Assembly (NCBI RefSeq): GCF_018130245.1
Contig: NZ_JAFCKP010000003.1
Coordinates: 62,001 to 126,000 of the forward strand
Source of the DNA: Bradyrhizobium sp. SZCCT0231
GTDB taxonomy: Bacteria; Pseudomonadota; Alphaproteobacteria; Rhizobiales; Xanthobacteraceae
Direction: 5' to 3'
DNA length: 64,000 nucleotides
Shown: positions 1 through 8,391 of the stretch, piece after piece
How the letters are laid out: each line of letters starts with the position of its first letter
How positions within the stretch are numbered: the first letter of the stretch is position 1
Program-made: the position numbers and the translations under genes
Notes under the pieces: model-generated
The model's database searches: none
What the model was told of the DNA's origin: nothing
The model's input: the letters and a program-made list of their open reading frames with translations, nothing else

Positions 1-852
1 CACGAACATCACGATCTCGCCGACCGAGGTGAGCCCCTGGTCGTGCAGCGCGATGCCGAAGGTGAAGATCGCGAGCACCGTGATGGTGGTGGAGGCGCGC
101 GTGATGACGGTGACCAGCGCCCACCAGGACAGCACCGGCATCTGCGCGGCCAGCAGCTCGTCGGCGACGGAGCGCAGTCCCTTCACCTCGGATTCGACGC
201 GCACGAAGCTCTGCACCAGCGCGACGTTGCCGAGCGCGTCCGAAGCGCGCGCGGAGAGCTCGCTGTAATGCTCCTCGACCTCCATCTGCATGCCGAAGGT
301 CTTGCGCACCACGAAGGTCGTCAGCGCCGTGAAGACGATGCAGAGCACGAACAGCAGGATCGCCAGCCGCCAGTTCAGGTAGAGCGACAGCGGCAGCAGC
401 ACCACGACCGAGAGAATCGCGGCAAAATGCTCGCGGAAGAAGCCGAGCCACAGCCGCCACAGCGCATCGGTGCCGTTGAGCATCACCTTCATCAGCCGGC
501 CCGAATGGGTGCCGGAGTGGAAGGTCAACGGCAGTTGCAGGATGTGCTCGAAATAGTCGGTCAGCACCGCCTGGCGCTGGCGGTGCGAGAGCCGGTCGGC
601 CTGCAAGGCCACGAGCGCGCTGCACGCGATGGTGAAGAGCCCGAACGCGACCCAGGCGGCCAGGAACGGCCAGGCCGAGTTCGACCCGGCCACCGTCTTG
701 CCCGAGAGCACGTCGACGATACGGCCGAACAGCACGGGCTCGGCGAATTGCGAGCCCGCCAGCAGGAGATTGGCGACCGCGAGCAGCCAGCCGAGCCGCG
801 CCTCCTTGCCGAGCAGCTCGAGAACGCGGGAGTAGAGACGGAGCATGGACAT
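1..852 (-). CDS. ndvA: NdvA/ChvA-like cyclic beta-1,2-glucan ABC exporter (5' part, truncated by window edge)
   Basis: The 284 visible residues form the N-terminal membrane domain of a half-size ABC exporter with ATPase and permease fused. The protein begins [20 protein letters not shown], with hydrophobic segments around residues 20-40, 55-80, 130-175 and 240-275. The segment order and the phrases [16 protein letters not shown] and LSWWALVT resemble Rhizobium NdvA / Agrobacterium ChvA, which export cyclic beta-1,2-glucan to the periplasm. The ATPase domain lies outside the window. An internal ATG two codons downstream (846) is an alternative start. The gene reads out of the window; upstream lies an 85-bp gap and the end of a binding-protein gene on the same strand. 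The family call (exporter of the NdvA type) is firm. The substrate is inferred from similarity. Confidence 0.8.
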   Translation of the reverse strand, partial: MSMLRLYSRVLELLGKEARLGWLLAVANLLLAGSQFAEPVLFGRIVDVLSGKTVAGSNSAWPFLAAWVAFGLFTIACSALVALQADRLSHRQRQAVLTDYFEHILQLPLTFHSGTHSGRLMKVMLNGTDALWRLWLGFFREHFAAILSVVVLLPLSLYLNWRLAILLFVLCIVFTALTTFVVRKTFGMQMEVEEHYSELSARASDALGNVALVQSFVRVESEVKGLRSVADELLAAQMPVLSWWALVTVITRASTTITVLAIFTFGIALHDQGLTSVGEIVMFV

Positions 853-937
853 GCGGACTGGCAACTCGGGCAGCTAATGGGGCCGGTATTGTAAGCCGGG
901 ATTGCCTGCGAGATACAGCGGAAGCTACTGGTTTTGC

Positions 938-1987
938 TCAGTTGATCAGCCGCTCCGCCACGGCCGGCAGGAACTGGTCGTCGAAGATGTCGCCCGCCGC
1001 CGGCCGTTTGTGGAATTTGAAATCCTGCGCGATCTGGTCGATCGAGCGCTCCAGGCGCGCCGGCTCGACACCGCCGAGGCCGTTGCGCTTGACCTCGTCG
1101 GTCAGGACGTTGTCGGCGAGGACGGTGCGCAGGCGCTCCAGCTCGAGGTTGCGGTCGCGGTCTTCGATGCGGCTCGCGGCCTCCTCCGCCGCACGCCCCG
1201 GCTCCCTGACGGTGGCGTTGATGCCGGCGATCAAAGCGCGGACGAAGCCCTTCACGGCGTCCGGCTTTGCTGTGGCGAAGGCCGGATTGACCACCACGGC
1301 AAAGCCATAGGCTTCGCAGCCATAGTCTGCATAGCGCAGCACGACGAGATCGGCTGCGGGCACGCCGCGGTCGCGTAGATTCACCGCCGAGATATAGCTG
1401 AAGCCGGCGACGGCATCGACCTGTCCCGCGGACAGGATCGGCTCGCGCACCGCCGCGCCGACCTTGTGGAATTTGACGCGCGATGCCTTGATGCCGTTCT
1501 GCTGCGCCAGCGCCGGCCACAGCCGCATCGATAGATCGCCGTCGGCAACGCCGACGGTCTTGCCGTCGAGATCGGGCAGGAGGTGGATGCCGCGGCTCCT
1601 GCGCGCGATGATCGCGTAAGGCGCGCGGTTGAACAGCATGAACACCGCCTTGACCGGCGCCGCGTCGTCCTTGTCACGAAAGCGGATCAGCTCGTTGATG
1701 TCGACGAGCGCAAGCTCGCTGTCGCCCTTGGCGACGCGTGCGAGCGCCTCCGGCGATCCGCTCGCACGGTTGAAGGACACGTTGAGACGCTCGGCGCCGA
1801 ACCTGCCGTCTTTCGCCGCAAGGAAGAACGGCGCCATGCTCGCATCAATGGGACGGTCGAAGGTGAAGTGGATGGCAGTGGAGGGGGCGCCGCTCTCGGC
1901 CCCCGTGGCCTCGCGCGCAGTCAATGCGGCGAACGAGATCGCAAGGGCCAGCAGGCAGTGAAGGGCGATCGTCTTGAATCCCGACAT
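938..1987 (-). CDS. Periplasmic substrate-binding protein, NMT1/SsuA (TauT-family) type
   Basis: The 349-residue exported protein has a hydrophobic leader (residues about 5-30, ending near ATGAES). After it come features of the NMT1/THI5/SsuA binding-protein fold: the early FDRPIDASMAPFFLAAKDG segment (ligand-lobe start), LDGKTVGVADG, and a long C-terminal helical part. The family delivers sulfonates, nitrate, taurine, pyrimidine precursors or similar small molecules to an ABC permease. No permease or ATPase of that family is adjacent, so it is an orphan here. The frame stays open further upstream, but the ATG at 1987 gives a proper signal peptide and leaves a normal divergent promoter region. 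The substrate cannot be told from sequence. Confidence 0.75.
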   Translation of the reverse strand: MSGFKTIALHCLLALAISFAALTAREATGAESGAPSTAIHFTFDRPIDASMAPFFLAAKDGRFGAERLNVSFNRASGSPEALARVAKGDSELALVDINELIRFRDKDDAAPVKAVFMLFNRAPYAIIARRSRGIHLLPDLDGKTVGVADGDLSMRLWPALAQQNGIKASRVKFHKVGAAVREPILSAGQVDAVAGFSYISAVNLRDRGVPAADLVVLRYADYGCEAYGFAVVVNPAFATAKPDAVKGFVRALIAGINATVREPGRAAEEAASRIEDRDRNLELERLRTVLADNVLTDEVKRNGLGGVEPARLERSIDQIAQDFKFHKRPAAGDIFDDQFLPAVAERLIN

Positions 1988-2084
1988 CGATTGCGCCGGT
2001 TCCGCATTGTTATGGTTTCGTGACGCTTGCAGCGCCGGCCCGCGACGAGCGTGCGCGCGCCAACATGAACGGCGGATGAGCGGC

Positions 2085-2107
2085 GGTTGCGTCACGATTA
2101 CGCAACC
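2085..2107. promoter_or_regulatory. Inverted repeat in divergent intergenic region
   Basis: Perfect 8-bp arms GGTTGCGT and ACGCAACC flank a 7-bp spacer, roughly 100 bp upstream of both the minus-strand binding-protein gene and the plus-strand Gly/Tyr-rich protein gene. The geometry suits a dimeric regulator operator. It could also be a transcript hairpin. The function is inferred from position only. Confidence 0.35.
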
Positions 2108-2126
2108 CCGTTCAGCTTGTGTTGGG

Positions 2127-2141
2127 GTTGGGGAACCCAAC
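2127..2141. promoter_or_regulatory. Second small hairpin upstream of the exported Gly/Tyr-rich protein
   Basis: GTTGGG and CCCAAC arms are separated by GAA, 20 bp downstream of the other inverted repeat and about 75 bp before the ATG at 2217. It is a possible 5'-UTR hairpin or operator half. Only the symmetry is seen. Confidence 0.25.
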
Positions 2142-2216
2142 TTAGGTAATGCGGGTTTGAGAGGCATGAGCCTGTCCGCAGGCGTCCATTCCAGGTCCCA
2201 AAGGAGGGCCCAAGAC

Positions 2217-2582
2217 ATGTTCGAGCGATTCTCCAAGTTTGCGGGCCGAAAGGCCATGCTTGCCACCGCCGCGGTGCTGGCGGTGACCACAATTGCCCCG
2301 ACCGCTTCATATGCGGGCGGCCGCCACTGGCATGGTGGCGGTGGCGCGGCCGCTGCTGCGGCTTTCGCTGCCATCGGTACCGGTCTTGCCATCGCCGCAA
2401 CCCGTGACGCCTACGCCTATGACTATGGTCCGGGCTATGGCTATTACGGCGGTCCCGTCTATTACAGCGCCCCTGCCTATGGGCCCTATTATGGTCCAGG
2501 CCCGAACTTCCAGTATCAGCGCTATGGCGGCACCGCTCCGTCCGAGTACTGCGGCCAGGGTTACTACCAGAACTGCTACTAG
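2217..2582 (+). CDS. Exported Gly/Ala/Tyr-rich hypothetical protein
   Basis: The 121-residue protein has an N-terminal signal sequence (basic MFERFSKFAGRKA, then an Ala/Val-rich core, cleavage near SYAGG). A GGGGAAAAAAFAAIG hydrophobic glycine/alanine stretch follows, and then a low-complexity tail rich in Tyr, Gly and Pro (YGYYGG, YGPYYGPG) with two cysteines near the end. An excellent Shine-Dalgarno AAGGAGG at 2201 fixes the start. Such small Gly/Tyr-rich envelope proteins are common in Bradyrhizobium and relatives, and none has a firm function that I know of. A strong terminator follows, so it is a single-gene transcript. Confidence 0.7.
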   Translation: MFERFSKFAGRKAMLATAAVLAVTTIAPTASYAGGRHWHGGGGAAAAAAFAAIGTGLAIAATRDAYAYDYGPGYGYYGGPVYYSAPAYGPYYGPGPNFQYQRYGGTAPSEYCGQGYYQNCY

Positions 2583-2607
2583 CTCCGGCACCCGAAGGTT
2601 GACCATG

Positions 2608-2648
2608 ACAGGCCGTCGCGCTTGCCGCGCCGGCCTGTTTTCTGCTTT
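2608..2648 (+). terminator. Rho-independent terminator
   Basis: The arms ACAGGCCG (2608-2615) and CGGCCTGT (2631-2638) can extend inward through CGCG/CGCG. A T-rich run TTTCTGCTTTT follows. It lies 26 bp after the stop of the Gly/Tyr-rich exported protein. Confidence 0.75.
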
Positions 2649-2700
2649 TATTGTCGCGCGTTAACACGCCCGCCATTTGTTTAGAGTAGTTTTGAGTACC

Positions 2701-3105
2701 ATGAGTGATTCGCTTGAGCGGCTATATCTGGCTGTGCTCGCGGCCAGGGATCTTGATCCGGCAACATCGCGCACGGCCCGGCTGTTTCAGCGTGGGCCCT
2801 CCAAAATGGCAAAGAAGCTGGCCGAAGAGGCCATCGAGGTCGTCATCGATGCGGTCAATGGCGATAGCGAGGCCGTGATCCGGGAAAGCGCCGACCTGCT
2901 CTACAATCTCACCGTGCTGTGGGCTTCGGCCGGAGTACGCCCCGAGGACGTCTGGCGGGAAATGACGCGGCGGGAGGACTTGCTCGGGATTGCCGAGAAG
3001 CTGCCGAAGTCGCCGATGAAGCTGCCCAAAGTCGCGTCACCGCGCATGGCCTCCCGGCGGCCAATTGTCGCGCTCGAAGGCCGCGCCGCGCGCAAGCGCC
3101 ACTAG
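2701..3105 (+). CDS. Stand-alone phosphoribosyl-ATP pyrophosphohydrolase-like protein (HisE family)
   Basis: The 134-residue protein carries the MazG/HisE all-alpha metal-binding pattern. KKLAEEAIEVVIDA (residues about 36-50) and ESADLLYNLTVLW (about 57-72) supply the Glu and Asp ligands expected for phosphoribosyl-ATP hydrolysis, the second step of histidine synthesis. No other his gene is nearby, so this may be a second copy or a relative with another nucleotide substrate. The C-terminus carries a basic extension (RRPIVAL...RAARKRH) not needed for the fold. The ATG at 2701 fits the family N-terminus better than a TTG 24 bp upstream. Confidence 0.7.
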   Translation: MSDSLERLYLAVLAARDLDPATSRTARLFQRGPSKMAKKLAEEAIEVVIDAVNGDSEAVIRESADLLYNLTVLWASAGVRPEDVWREMTRREDLLGIAEKLPKSPMKLPKVASPRMASRRPIVALEGRAARKRH

Positions 3106-3171
3106 AAACGTCATAATTCGCCTCAATCTCGGCATGGACAAATCCGTCCCATGGTGCTTCATCGCGGCGCC

Positions 3172-3753
3172 ATGCTGAAACGTATCTACGACTGGTGCAT
3201 CGACGCCGCCCACAAGCCCTACGCGCTCTGGATCATGGGCATCGTGTCCTTCGCCGAAAGCTCCTTCTTTCCGGTCCCGCCGGATGTGATGCTGATCCCG
3301 ATGTCCCTGGCGCGCCCGCAGCGCGCCTGGCTCTATGCAACCGTCTGTACCGTGACCTCGGTGCTCGGCGGGGTTCTCGGCTACGCCATCGGTGCGCTGC
3401 TCTATGACTCGCTGGGTCATTGGCTGATTCAGCTCTACGGGCTCGGCGATCAGGTCGACGGCTTCCGTGCCAAATACGCCGAATGGGGTGCGGTGATCAT
3501 CCTGCTCAAGGGGCTGACGCCGATCCCGTACAAGCTCGTCACCATCACCTCGGGCTTTGCCGGCTACAATCTGCTCTTGTTCGTCCTGTTCTCGGTCGTT
3601 GCGCGCGGCGGACGCTTCTTCATCGTCGCGATCCTGCTCAACCGCTATGGCGACTGGATCCGCGTGAAGATCGAGAAGCATCTCGGTCTCGTGGTCGCGG
3701 TCGGTGCCGCGGCGCTGGTGCTCGGCTTCGTCATCGCCATCAAGCTGATCTAG
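3172..3753 (+). CDS. YqaA/DedA family integral membrane protein (SNARE-associated domain)
   Basis: The 193-residue inner-membrane protein has about five hydrophobic segments. FFPVPPDVMLIPM near residues 28-40 and the re-entrant-like GLTPIPYKLVTITSG near 110-125 are typical of the YqaA branch of the DedA/VTT family. DedA proteins affect membrane lipid homeostasis and polyprenyl-phosphate or phospholipid flipping; the exact role of YqaA is not settled. A further ATG at 3151 would add MVLHRGA; 3172 begins with MLKRIYDW, the usual family start. It stands alone between the HisE-like gene and a secreted-protein gene on the same strand. Confidence 0.75.
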   Translation: MLKRIYDWCIDAAHKPYALWIMGIVSFAESSFFPVPPDVMLIPMSLARPQRAWLYATVCTVTSVLGGVLGYAIGALLYDSLGHWLIQLYGLGDQVDGFRAKYAEWGAVIILLKGLTPIPYKLVTITSGFAGYNLLLFVLFSVVARGGRFFIVAILLNRYGDWIRVKIEKHLGLVVAVGAAALVLGFVIAIKLI

Positions 3754-3799
3754 CGCCAGCGGCTTTGCCGCCGGGCCGGCTTCGGCTACGGTTGCCGTC

Positions 3800-4333
3800 A
3801 TGATGGTTCGATCCGGCAATCCGGCCGTGCGGCTCGGGACGCTGATATCAGCGCTGCTGCTTCTGCTCGGTGGCGGCGGGGCCGCATGGACGCAATCCGC
3901 CCCGCCGTCGCTCGGTCTCCAGGAGCAGAGGGCGCAGACCGCGCCGCCGTCGCCACCCGCTCCGTCGGCGCCGCCGGCGGGCGAGGAAAATCCCGGGCTG
4001 ATCAACGAAATGGGCAAGCTGTTCGACAAGCTGCCCTCGATTCTGCCGCCGATCAAAAGCCCCGGCCAGACCATGAACGACCTGTCGCGGCTGGCCAAGC
4101 CCTCGACCATGGTGTCGGGCCGCGTGGTCTGCCCGGTCTCGTCGAACGGCGCGCCCGACTGCAAGCAGGCCGCCGACCAGCTCTGCCAGGGCAAGGGTTA
4201 CAAGGAAGGCAAGAGCCTCAACGCCGACTCCGCCGAGAAATGCTCGGCCAAGGTTCTCATCCCGGGCAGGCAACGCAAACCGGACGACTGCCGCACCGAT
4301 ACTTTCGTGACCAGCGCGTTGTGCCAGAATTGA
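3800..4333 (+). CDS. Secreted Pro-rich hypothetical protein with conserved cysteines
   Basis: The 177-residue protein has a clear signal peptide (TLISALLLLLGGGGAAWTQ) and a Pro/Ala-rich linker (residues about 45-62). An amphipathic segment EMGKLFDKLPSILPPIK follows, and then a C-terminal domain with six cysteines (VVCPVS, DCKQAADQLC, KCSAK, DCRTD, ALC) that could form disulfides in the periplasm. I do not recognise a named family. The stop is 36 bp before aspA on the same strand, so co-transcription is possible, but no functional link is evident. Confidence 0.6.
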   Translation: MMVRSGNPAVRLGTLISALLLLLGGGGAAWTQSAPPSLGLQEQRAQTAPPSPPAPSAPPAGEENPGLINEMGKLFDKLPSILPPIKSPGQTMNDLSRLAKPSTMVSGRVVCPVSSNGAPDCKQAADQLCQGKGYKEGKSLNADSAEKCSAKVLIPGRQRKPDDCRTDTFVTSALCQN

Positions 4334-4369
4334 CGTGATGGCCTAGCGCGCGAGCAACAAGGAGCGCCC

Positions 4370-5770
4370 ATGAGCCGGACGGAGCAGGACTTCCTCGGAC
4401 AGCGTGAGATCGCCGACGACATCTACTACGGCGTCCAGACCATCCGGGGTAAGGAGAACTTCCACATCACCGGCATTCCGATGAGCCAGGAGCCTTACTT
4501 CGTGAAGGCGCTTGGCTACGTCAAGAAGGCTGCTGCCATGGCCAATCGCGATCTCGGCGCGATCGACGCCAAGGTCGCGGATGCCATCATCATCGGCTGC
4601 GACCGCGTCATCGCCGGCAACATGATGGATCAGTTCGTCACCGACTTCATCCAGGGCGGCGCCGGCACCTCCACCAACATGAACGCCAACGAGGTTATCG
4701 CCAACCTCGCGCTGGAAGCGCTCGGCTTTGCCAAGGGCGACTACCAGCACGTCAGTCCCAACGATCACGTCAATTACGGCCAGTCGACCAACGACACCTA
4801 TCCGACCGCCTTTCGGCTGGCGCTGATCCTGCGGCTCGAGAGCTACATGACGGCGCTGCGCCAGCTCCAGGAGGCCTTCTTCGCCAAAGGTCGCGAGTTC
4901 GACCGCGTGCTGAAGATGGGCCGCACGCATCTGCAGGATGCTGTGCCGATGTCGCTCGGCGCCGAGTTCCGCGGCTGGGGCACCACGATCGGCGAGGAGG
5001 TCGATCGCATCTCCGAGGCGCGGGCGCTGCTGCGCGAGATCAATCTCGGCGCCACCGCGATCGGCACCTCGGTGACCGCGGCCGTCGGCTATCCCAAGCT
5101 CGCCGTCCGGCACCTCAGCGCGCTGACCGGCGTCGAGTTCATTCTCGCCAGCGACCTCGTCGAGGCGACCTCGGACACCGGCGCCTATGTGCAATTGTCC
5201 GGCGTCCTGAAGCGCACCGCGAGCAAGCTGACGAAGATCTGCAACGACATCCGCCTGCTCGCCTCGGGTCCTCGCGCCGGCTTCAACGAGATCAACCTGC
5301 CGCAGCTGCAGCCGGGCTCCTCGATCATGCCCGGCAAGGTCAATCCGGTGATCCCGGAGGTGGTCAACCAGACCAGCTTCCTGGTCATCGGCCTCGACAC
5401 CACTGTGACTCTGGCGGCCTCGGCGGGCCAGCTCCAGCTCAACGTGATGGAGCCGGTGATCACGTTCGCGCTGTTCTTCTCGATCCGCACCATGGAGCGC
5501 GCGGTCAATAGCCTGCGCGAGAATTGCGTCGTCGGCATCACCGCCAACGAGGAGCACACCCGCAACATGGTGCTGAACTCGCTCGGCATCATCACGGTGC
5601 TGAAGCCGCTGCTCGGCTACAAGCAATGCGCCGAGATCGCGCGCGAGGGCTACAAGAGCGGCAAGTCGCTGCACCAGATCGTCGTGGTCGAGCGGAAACT
5701 GCTGACGCAGGAGAATTGGGACGAGATGTTCTCGTTCGAGCGGCTGATCAATCCGGATTTGATCGGGTAG
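4370..5770 (+). CDS. aspA: Aspartate ammonia-lyase
   Basis: The 466-residue cytosolic enzyme interconverts L-aspartate with fumarate and ammonia. The fumarase/aspartase signature GSSIMPGKVNP begins at residue 316, with S317 as the expected mobile-loop catalytic serine. Upstream are GAGTSTNMNANEV and the substrate-contacting NYGQSTNDTYPT and GRTHLQDAVP motifs. Length and N-terminal EQDFLGQREI match aspartase rather than class II fumarase. The start lies shortly after an AGGAG-like sequence (CAAGGAGCGCCC). It probably supplies fumarate from aspartate or allows aspartate use as a nitrogen source. It ends just before a palindromic repeat. Confidence 0.92.
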   Translation: MSRTEQDFLGQREIADDIYYGVQTIRGKENFHITGIPMSQEPYFVKALGYVKKAAAMANRDLGAIDAKVADAIIIGCDRVIAGNMMDQFVTDFIQGGAGTSTNMNANEVIANLALEALGFAKGDYQHVSPNDHVNYGQSTNDTYPTAFRLALILRLESYMTALRQLQEAFFAKGREFDRVLKMGRTHLQDAVPMSLGAEFRGWGTTIGEEVDRISEARALLREINLGATAIGTSVTAAVGYPKLAVRHLSALTGVEFILASDLVEATSDTGAYVQLSGVLKRTASKLTKICNDIRLLASGPRAGFNEINLPQLQPGSSIMPGKVNPVIPEVVNQTSFLVIGLDTTVTLAASAGQLQLNVMEPVITFALFFSIRTMERAVNSLRENCVVGITANEEHTRNMVLNSLGIITVLKPLLGYKQCAEIAREGYKSGKSLHQIVVVERKLLTQENWDEMFSFERLINPDLIG

Positions 5771-5787
5771 GGGCTGGTCTCTTCTCT

Positions 5788-5892
5788 CGTCATTCCGGGG
5801 CGACGCGCAGCGTCGAGCCCGGAATCCATCGGGCCTCAGCGCAAATAGCGAAATGGATTCCGGGCTCGCGCTTCGCGCGCCCCGGAATGACG
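5788..5892. repeat. Intergenic palindrome, family A (CGTCATTCCGGGG type)
   Basis: The 105-bp imperfect inverted repeat begins CGTCATTCCGGGGC and ends with the reverse complement CCCCGGAATGACG. Inner arms GGAATCCAT / ATGGATTCC are also paired. The same family recurs at 60764-60888 and 62892-62996, and a relative at 17814-17894. It fills the gap after aspA and may act as a transcript-end hairpin. Confidence 0.85.
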
Positions 5893-6018
5893 GCAGAAGG
5901 AATTCCGCCGTTTGGAATTGCGGTAATGGCGCCAAAACGCAATACTTGACAGTGGAAAGATTGCCTTGTTGGTATGGCCTCCAACCTCAATTTGACCGCC
6001 AGAAGAGGATCGTCCGCA

Positions 6019-6987
6019 ATGTCCATGCCTGCCTTGTTCAAGGGACGCCTGTCGATCCCCGTGATCGGCTCGCCGCTCTTCATCATCTCGGTGCCCGATC
6101 TCGTGATCGCGCAGTGCAAGGCGGGTGTGGTCGGCTCGTTTCCGGCGCTGAACGCGCGGCCGCCGGAGCTGCTCGACGAATGGCTGGCGCGGATCACCGA
6201 AGAGCTCGCAGCCTATGACCGCGCGCATCCCGACAAGCCGTCGGCGCCGTTCGCGGTCAACCAGATCGTGCACAAGTCGAACAACCGGCTCGATCACGAC
6301 ATGCAGCTGTGCGCCAAGTACAAGGTGCCGATGATCATTTCTTCGCTAGGGGCGCGCGAGGAGCTGAACCAGGCCGTGCACGGCTGGGGCGGCATCGTCT
6401 TCCACGACGTGATCAACCAGAAATTCGCGCACAAGGCGATCGAGAAGGGCGCCGACGGCCTGATCCTGGTCGCGGCCGGCGCCGGCGGCCATGCCGGCAC
6501 CATCTCGCCGCTGGCTTTCGTCGCCGAAACGCGAAAGTGGTTCGACGGCCCGATCGCGCTGTCGGGCGCGATTGGCAATGGCAAGGCGATCCGCGCAGCG
6601 CGCATCTTGGGGGCCGACTTCGCGTATATCGGCTCGGCCTTCATCGCGACCAAGGAGGCCAATGCGGTCGAGAAGTACAAGGAAATGATCGCGGGCTCGA
6701 GCGCCGACGACATCGTTTATTCCAATCTCTTCACCGGCGTGCACGGCAACTATCTGAAGCCCTCCATCCTCGCCGCCGGCATGGATCCGGAGAATCTGCC
6801 GACGTCCGATCCCTCCAAGATGAATTTCGGCACCGACGCCTCCGGCGAGCGTGCCAAGCCGAAGGCCTGGAAGGAGATCTGGGGAAGCGGCCAGGGCATC
6901 GGCAGCATCGAGGGCATCGTGCCCGCCGCCGAGCTGATCGCGCGCCTCAAGAAGGAATACGACGAAGCGGTCGATCCGCCGTTGTAG
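6019..6987 (+). CDS. Nitronate monooxygenase-like (2-nitropropane dioxygenase family) flavoenzyme
   Basis: The 322-residue TIM-barrel FMN protein of the NPD/NMO family. Diagnostic parts are the N-terminal PVIGSPLFIISVPDLV, the phosphate-binding GADGLILVAAGAGGHAG (about residues 150-170), ALSGAIGNGKAI and GADFAYIGSAFIAT. Members oxidise alkyl nitronates (class I) or act as enoyl-type reductases. The catalytic class is not decidable here. ATG 6019 is chosen because an AGAAGAGGA ribosome site lies at 6001 and the N-terminus then matches the paralogue at 8392-9375. It is separated from the thioesterase gene by a palindromic block. Confidence 0.82.
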   Translation: MSMPALFKGRLSIPVIGSPLFIISVPDLVIAQCKAGVVGSFPALNARPPELLDEWLARITEELAAYDRAHPDKPSAPFAVNQIVHKSNNRLDHDMQLCAKYKVPMIISSLGAREELNQAVHGWGGIVFHDVINQKFAHKAIEKGADGLILVAAGAGGHAGTISPLAFVAETRKWFDGPIALSGAIGNGKAIRAARILGADFAYIGSAFIATKEANAVEKYKEMIAGSSADDIVYSNLFTGVHGNYLKPSILAAGMDPENLPTSDPSKMNFGTDASGERAKPKAWKEIWGSGQGIGSIEGIVPAAELIARLKKEYDEAVDPPL

Positions 6988-6992
6988 TTCTC

Positions 6993-7141
6993 GTGTCCCG
7001 GACGCGGTGCAATGCGTAGCATTGCTCCGCAGGGCCGGGACCCATCGTCGCAACGCTTGGACCCCGGATCAGCAGCGCACCGCCATAGCGCGTCAAAGAC
7101 GCGCGTAAACGCGCTAATGGCGCTGCGCAGCGTCCGGGGAA
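6993..7141. repeat. Intergenic palindrome, family F (GTCCCGGACGC type)
   Basis: The block begins GTGTCCCGGACGC and ends GCGTCCGGGGAACG. It has inner inverted pairs GGGACCCA and AATGCGTAGCATT, plus the GCGCGT...ACGCGC segment near 7089-7116. It fills the whole gap between the nitronate monooxygenase-like gene and the thioesterase gene. Only one copy of this family was seen in the window. Confidence 0.65.
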
Positions 7142-7165
7142 CGTCAACTGAGACTGATTGAAACG

Positions 7166-7945
7166 ATGTCCCCCATCTACCGCGTCGACGGCAACAGCGT
7201 GGTCACCAGTCCGGATGCGGCCGGTCCATGGGACCGGCGCATGCAGCACGGCTCGGCACCGGCTTCGCTGGTGACGTGGGCGGCCGAACGCATTCCGACG
7301 CCAGTCGCGATGGACATCGCGCGCGTCACGATCGATCTGATGCGCCCGGTTCCGGTCGCGCCGCTCACGATCGCGACCGAGGTCCTGCGCGAGGGCCGCA
7401 AGATCCAGCTCTGCGAGATCAAGCTGCTCGCCGATGGCGTTCAGGTGGTCGGCGCCACCGTGCTCAAGATCAGGCGCCAGGCGCTGAGCCTGCCCGACGA
7501 CGTCGAGGAGCTGCCGGTCACGCTGCCGTCTCCGGAGGACTCGGTTGCGGAGGACGGTCATGCCGCCACCAGCCCGTTCGTGCGATCGGTCTCGATGCGC
7601 GCCGCGCGCGGCCGCTTCGGCCAGGCCGGTGCCGGCGCGATCTGGTTTCGCGTCGACCATCCCTTGATCGCAGGTGAAGCGGTCTCGCAGGCGATGCGCG
7701 CCGTGGTCGCTGCCGATTTCTCCAACGGCACCGCCTCGACGCTCGACTTCCGCGCCTGGACCTACATCAACGCAGACCTCACCGTGAGCTTTGCGCGCCA
7801 GCCGGTGGGCGACTGGATCCTGCTCGACGGCGACTCCTGGATCGGCCCCGACGGCGCGGGCCTTGCGATGTCACGGCTGGCGGACCGCCAAGGTTACTTC
7901 GGCCGCGCGGTGCAGAGCCTTGTGATCGAAAAACGGCGAGCATGA
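7166..7945 (+). CDS. Acyl-CoA thioesterase-like protein, double hotdog (TesB-like)
   Basis: The 259-residue protein has two hotdog domains. The first includes GSAPASLVTWAAERI and the beta-strand series IARVTIDLMRPVP, typical of TesB-like thioesterases. The second includes FRVDHPLIAGE, the DFSNGTASTLDFR segment carrying the expected catalytic Asp, and NADLTVSFARQPVGDWILLD. These enzymes hydrolyse acyl-CoA. It sits between two nitronate-monooxygenase paralogues on the same strand, which hints at a shared acyl or nitro-acyl route, though the palindrome in between argues against one transcript. Family assignment is firm; the substrate is unknown. Confidence 0.75.
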   Translation: MSPIYRVDGNSVVTSPDAAGPWDRRMQHGSAPASLVTWAAERIPTPVAMDIARVTIDLMRPVPVAPLTIATEVLREGRKIQLCEIKLLADGVQVVGATVLKIRRQALSLPDDVEELPVTLPSPEDSVAEDGHAATSPFVRSVSMRAARGRFGQAGAGAIWFRVDHPLIAGEAVSQAMRAVVAADFSNGTASTLDFRAWTYINADLTVSFARQPVGDWILLDGDSWIGPDGAGLAMSRLADRQGYFGRAVQSLVIEKRRA

Positions 7946-8028
7946 TGGCAGGCGACATGGCCGTGCCGGGAGCCGATTGAACGGCAGACTTCCGCCGCCG
8001 CGGAAGGGATGCTTGCCATCCTACCAGT

Positions 8029-8127
8029 TCACAGACCGTAGAAGATCTTGATCTCCCACAGCACCACGATGATAGCCGTGATCAACGTAACCGCGGCGAC
8101 TGCACTTTCCAGGGAAGCGACTCTCAT
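8029..8127 (-). CDS. Possible small membrane protein, 32 residues
   Basis: A short frame on the minus strand starts with ATG at 8127 after a GGAG ribosome-binding sequence about 8 bases upstream. It encodes MRVASLESAVAAVTLITAII followed by VVLWEIKIFYGL, one clean transmembrane helix with a charged start. It occupies the 446-bp gap between the thioesterase and second flavoenzyme genes, which otherwise holds no gene; 8128-8391 shows only a short GCGC inverted pair and the leader of the next gene. The length is below what gene finders usually call, so this rests on the RBS and the hydrophobic pattern. Confidence 0.35.
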   Translation of the reverse strand: MRVASLESAVAAVTLITAIIVVLWEIKIFYGL

Positions 8128-8391
8128 GTCTTACTCCGCTTCCCAGCCCCGTCAGCGGTCTAGGTGATTCCCTGATTCGCGGGCAATCGGGTGGGCATCG
8201 CTGGCGCGCACTCCGTTGCGCGCTGTGGTGCCGGGGCCACAACTACACCGTAGAATCCCGGAGTATTTACCCCACCATCCAGTCCCGCCCGGTCCAGAAG
8301 CCCGCACGCAGTACCTTTGTCACAAGCCGGGAACGACGCTAGCACAGAGACTGCGGGAGGAAACGACAAAGCCCGCGAGAGGGAGGCATGC

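Noticed and set aside
1988-2392. N-terminal extension of the NMT1-type binding protein
   Set aside because: The extended part overlaps the divergent exported-protein gene and would hide the signal peptide that starts at residue 1 from the ATG at 1987.
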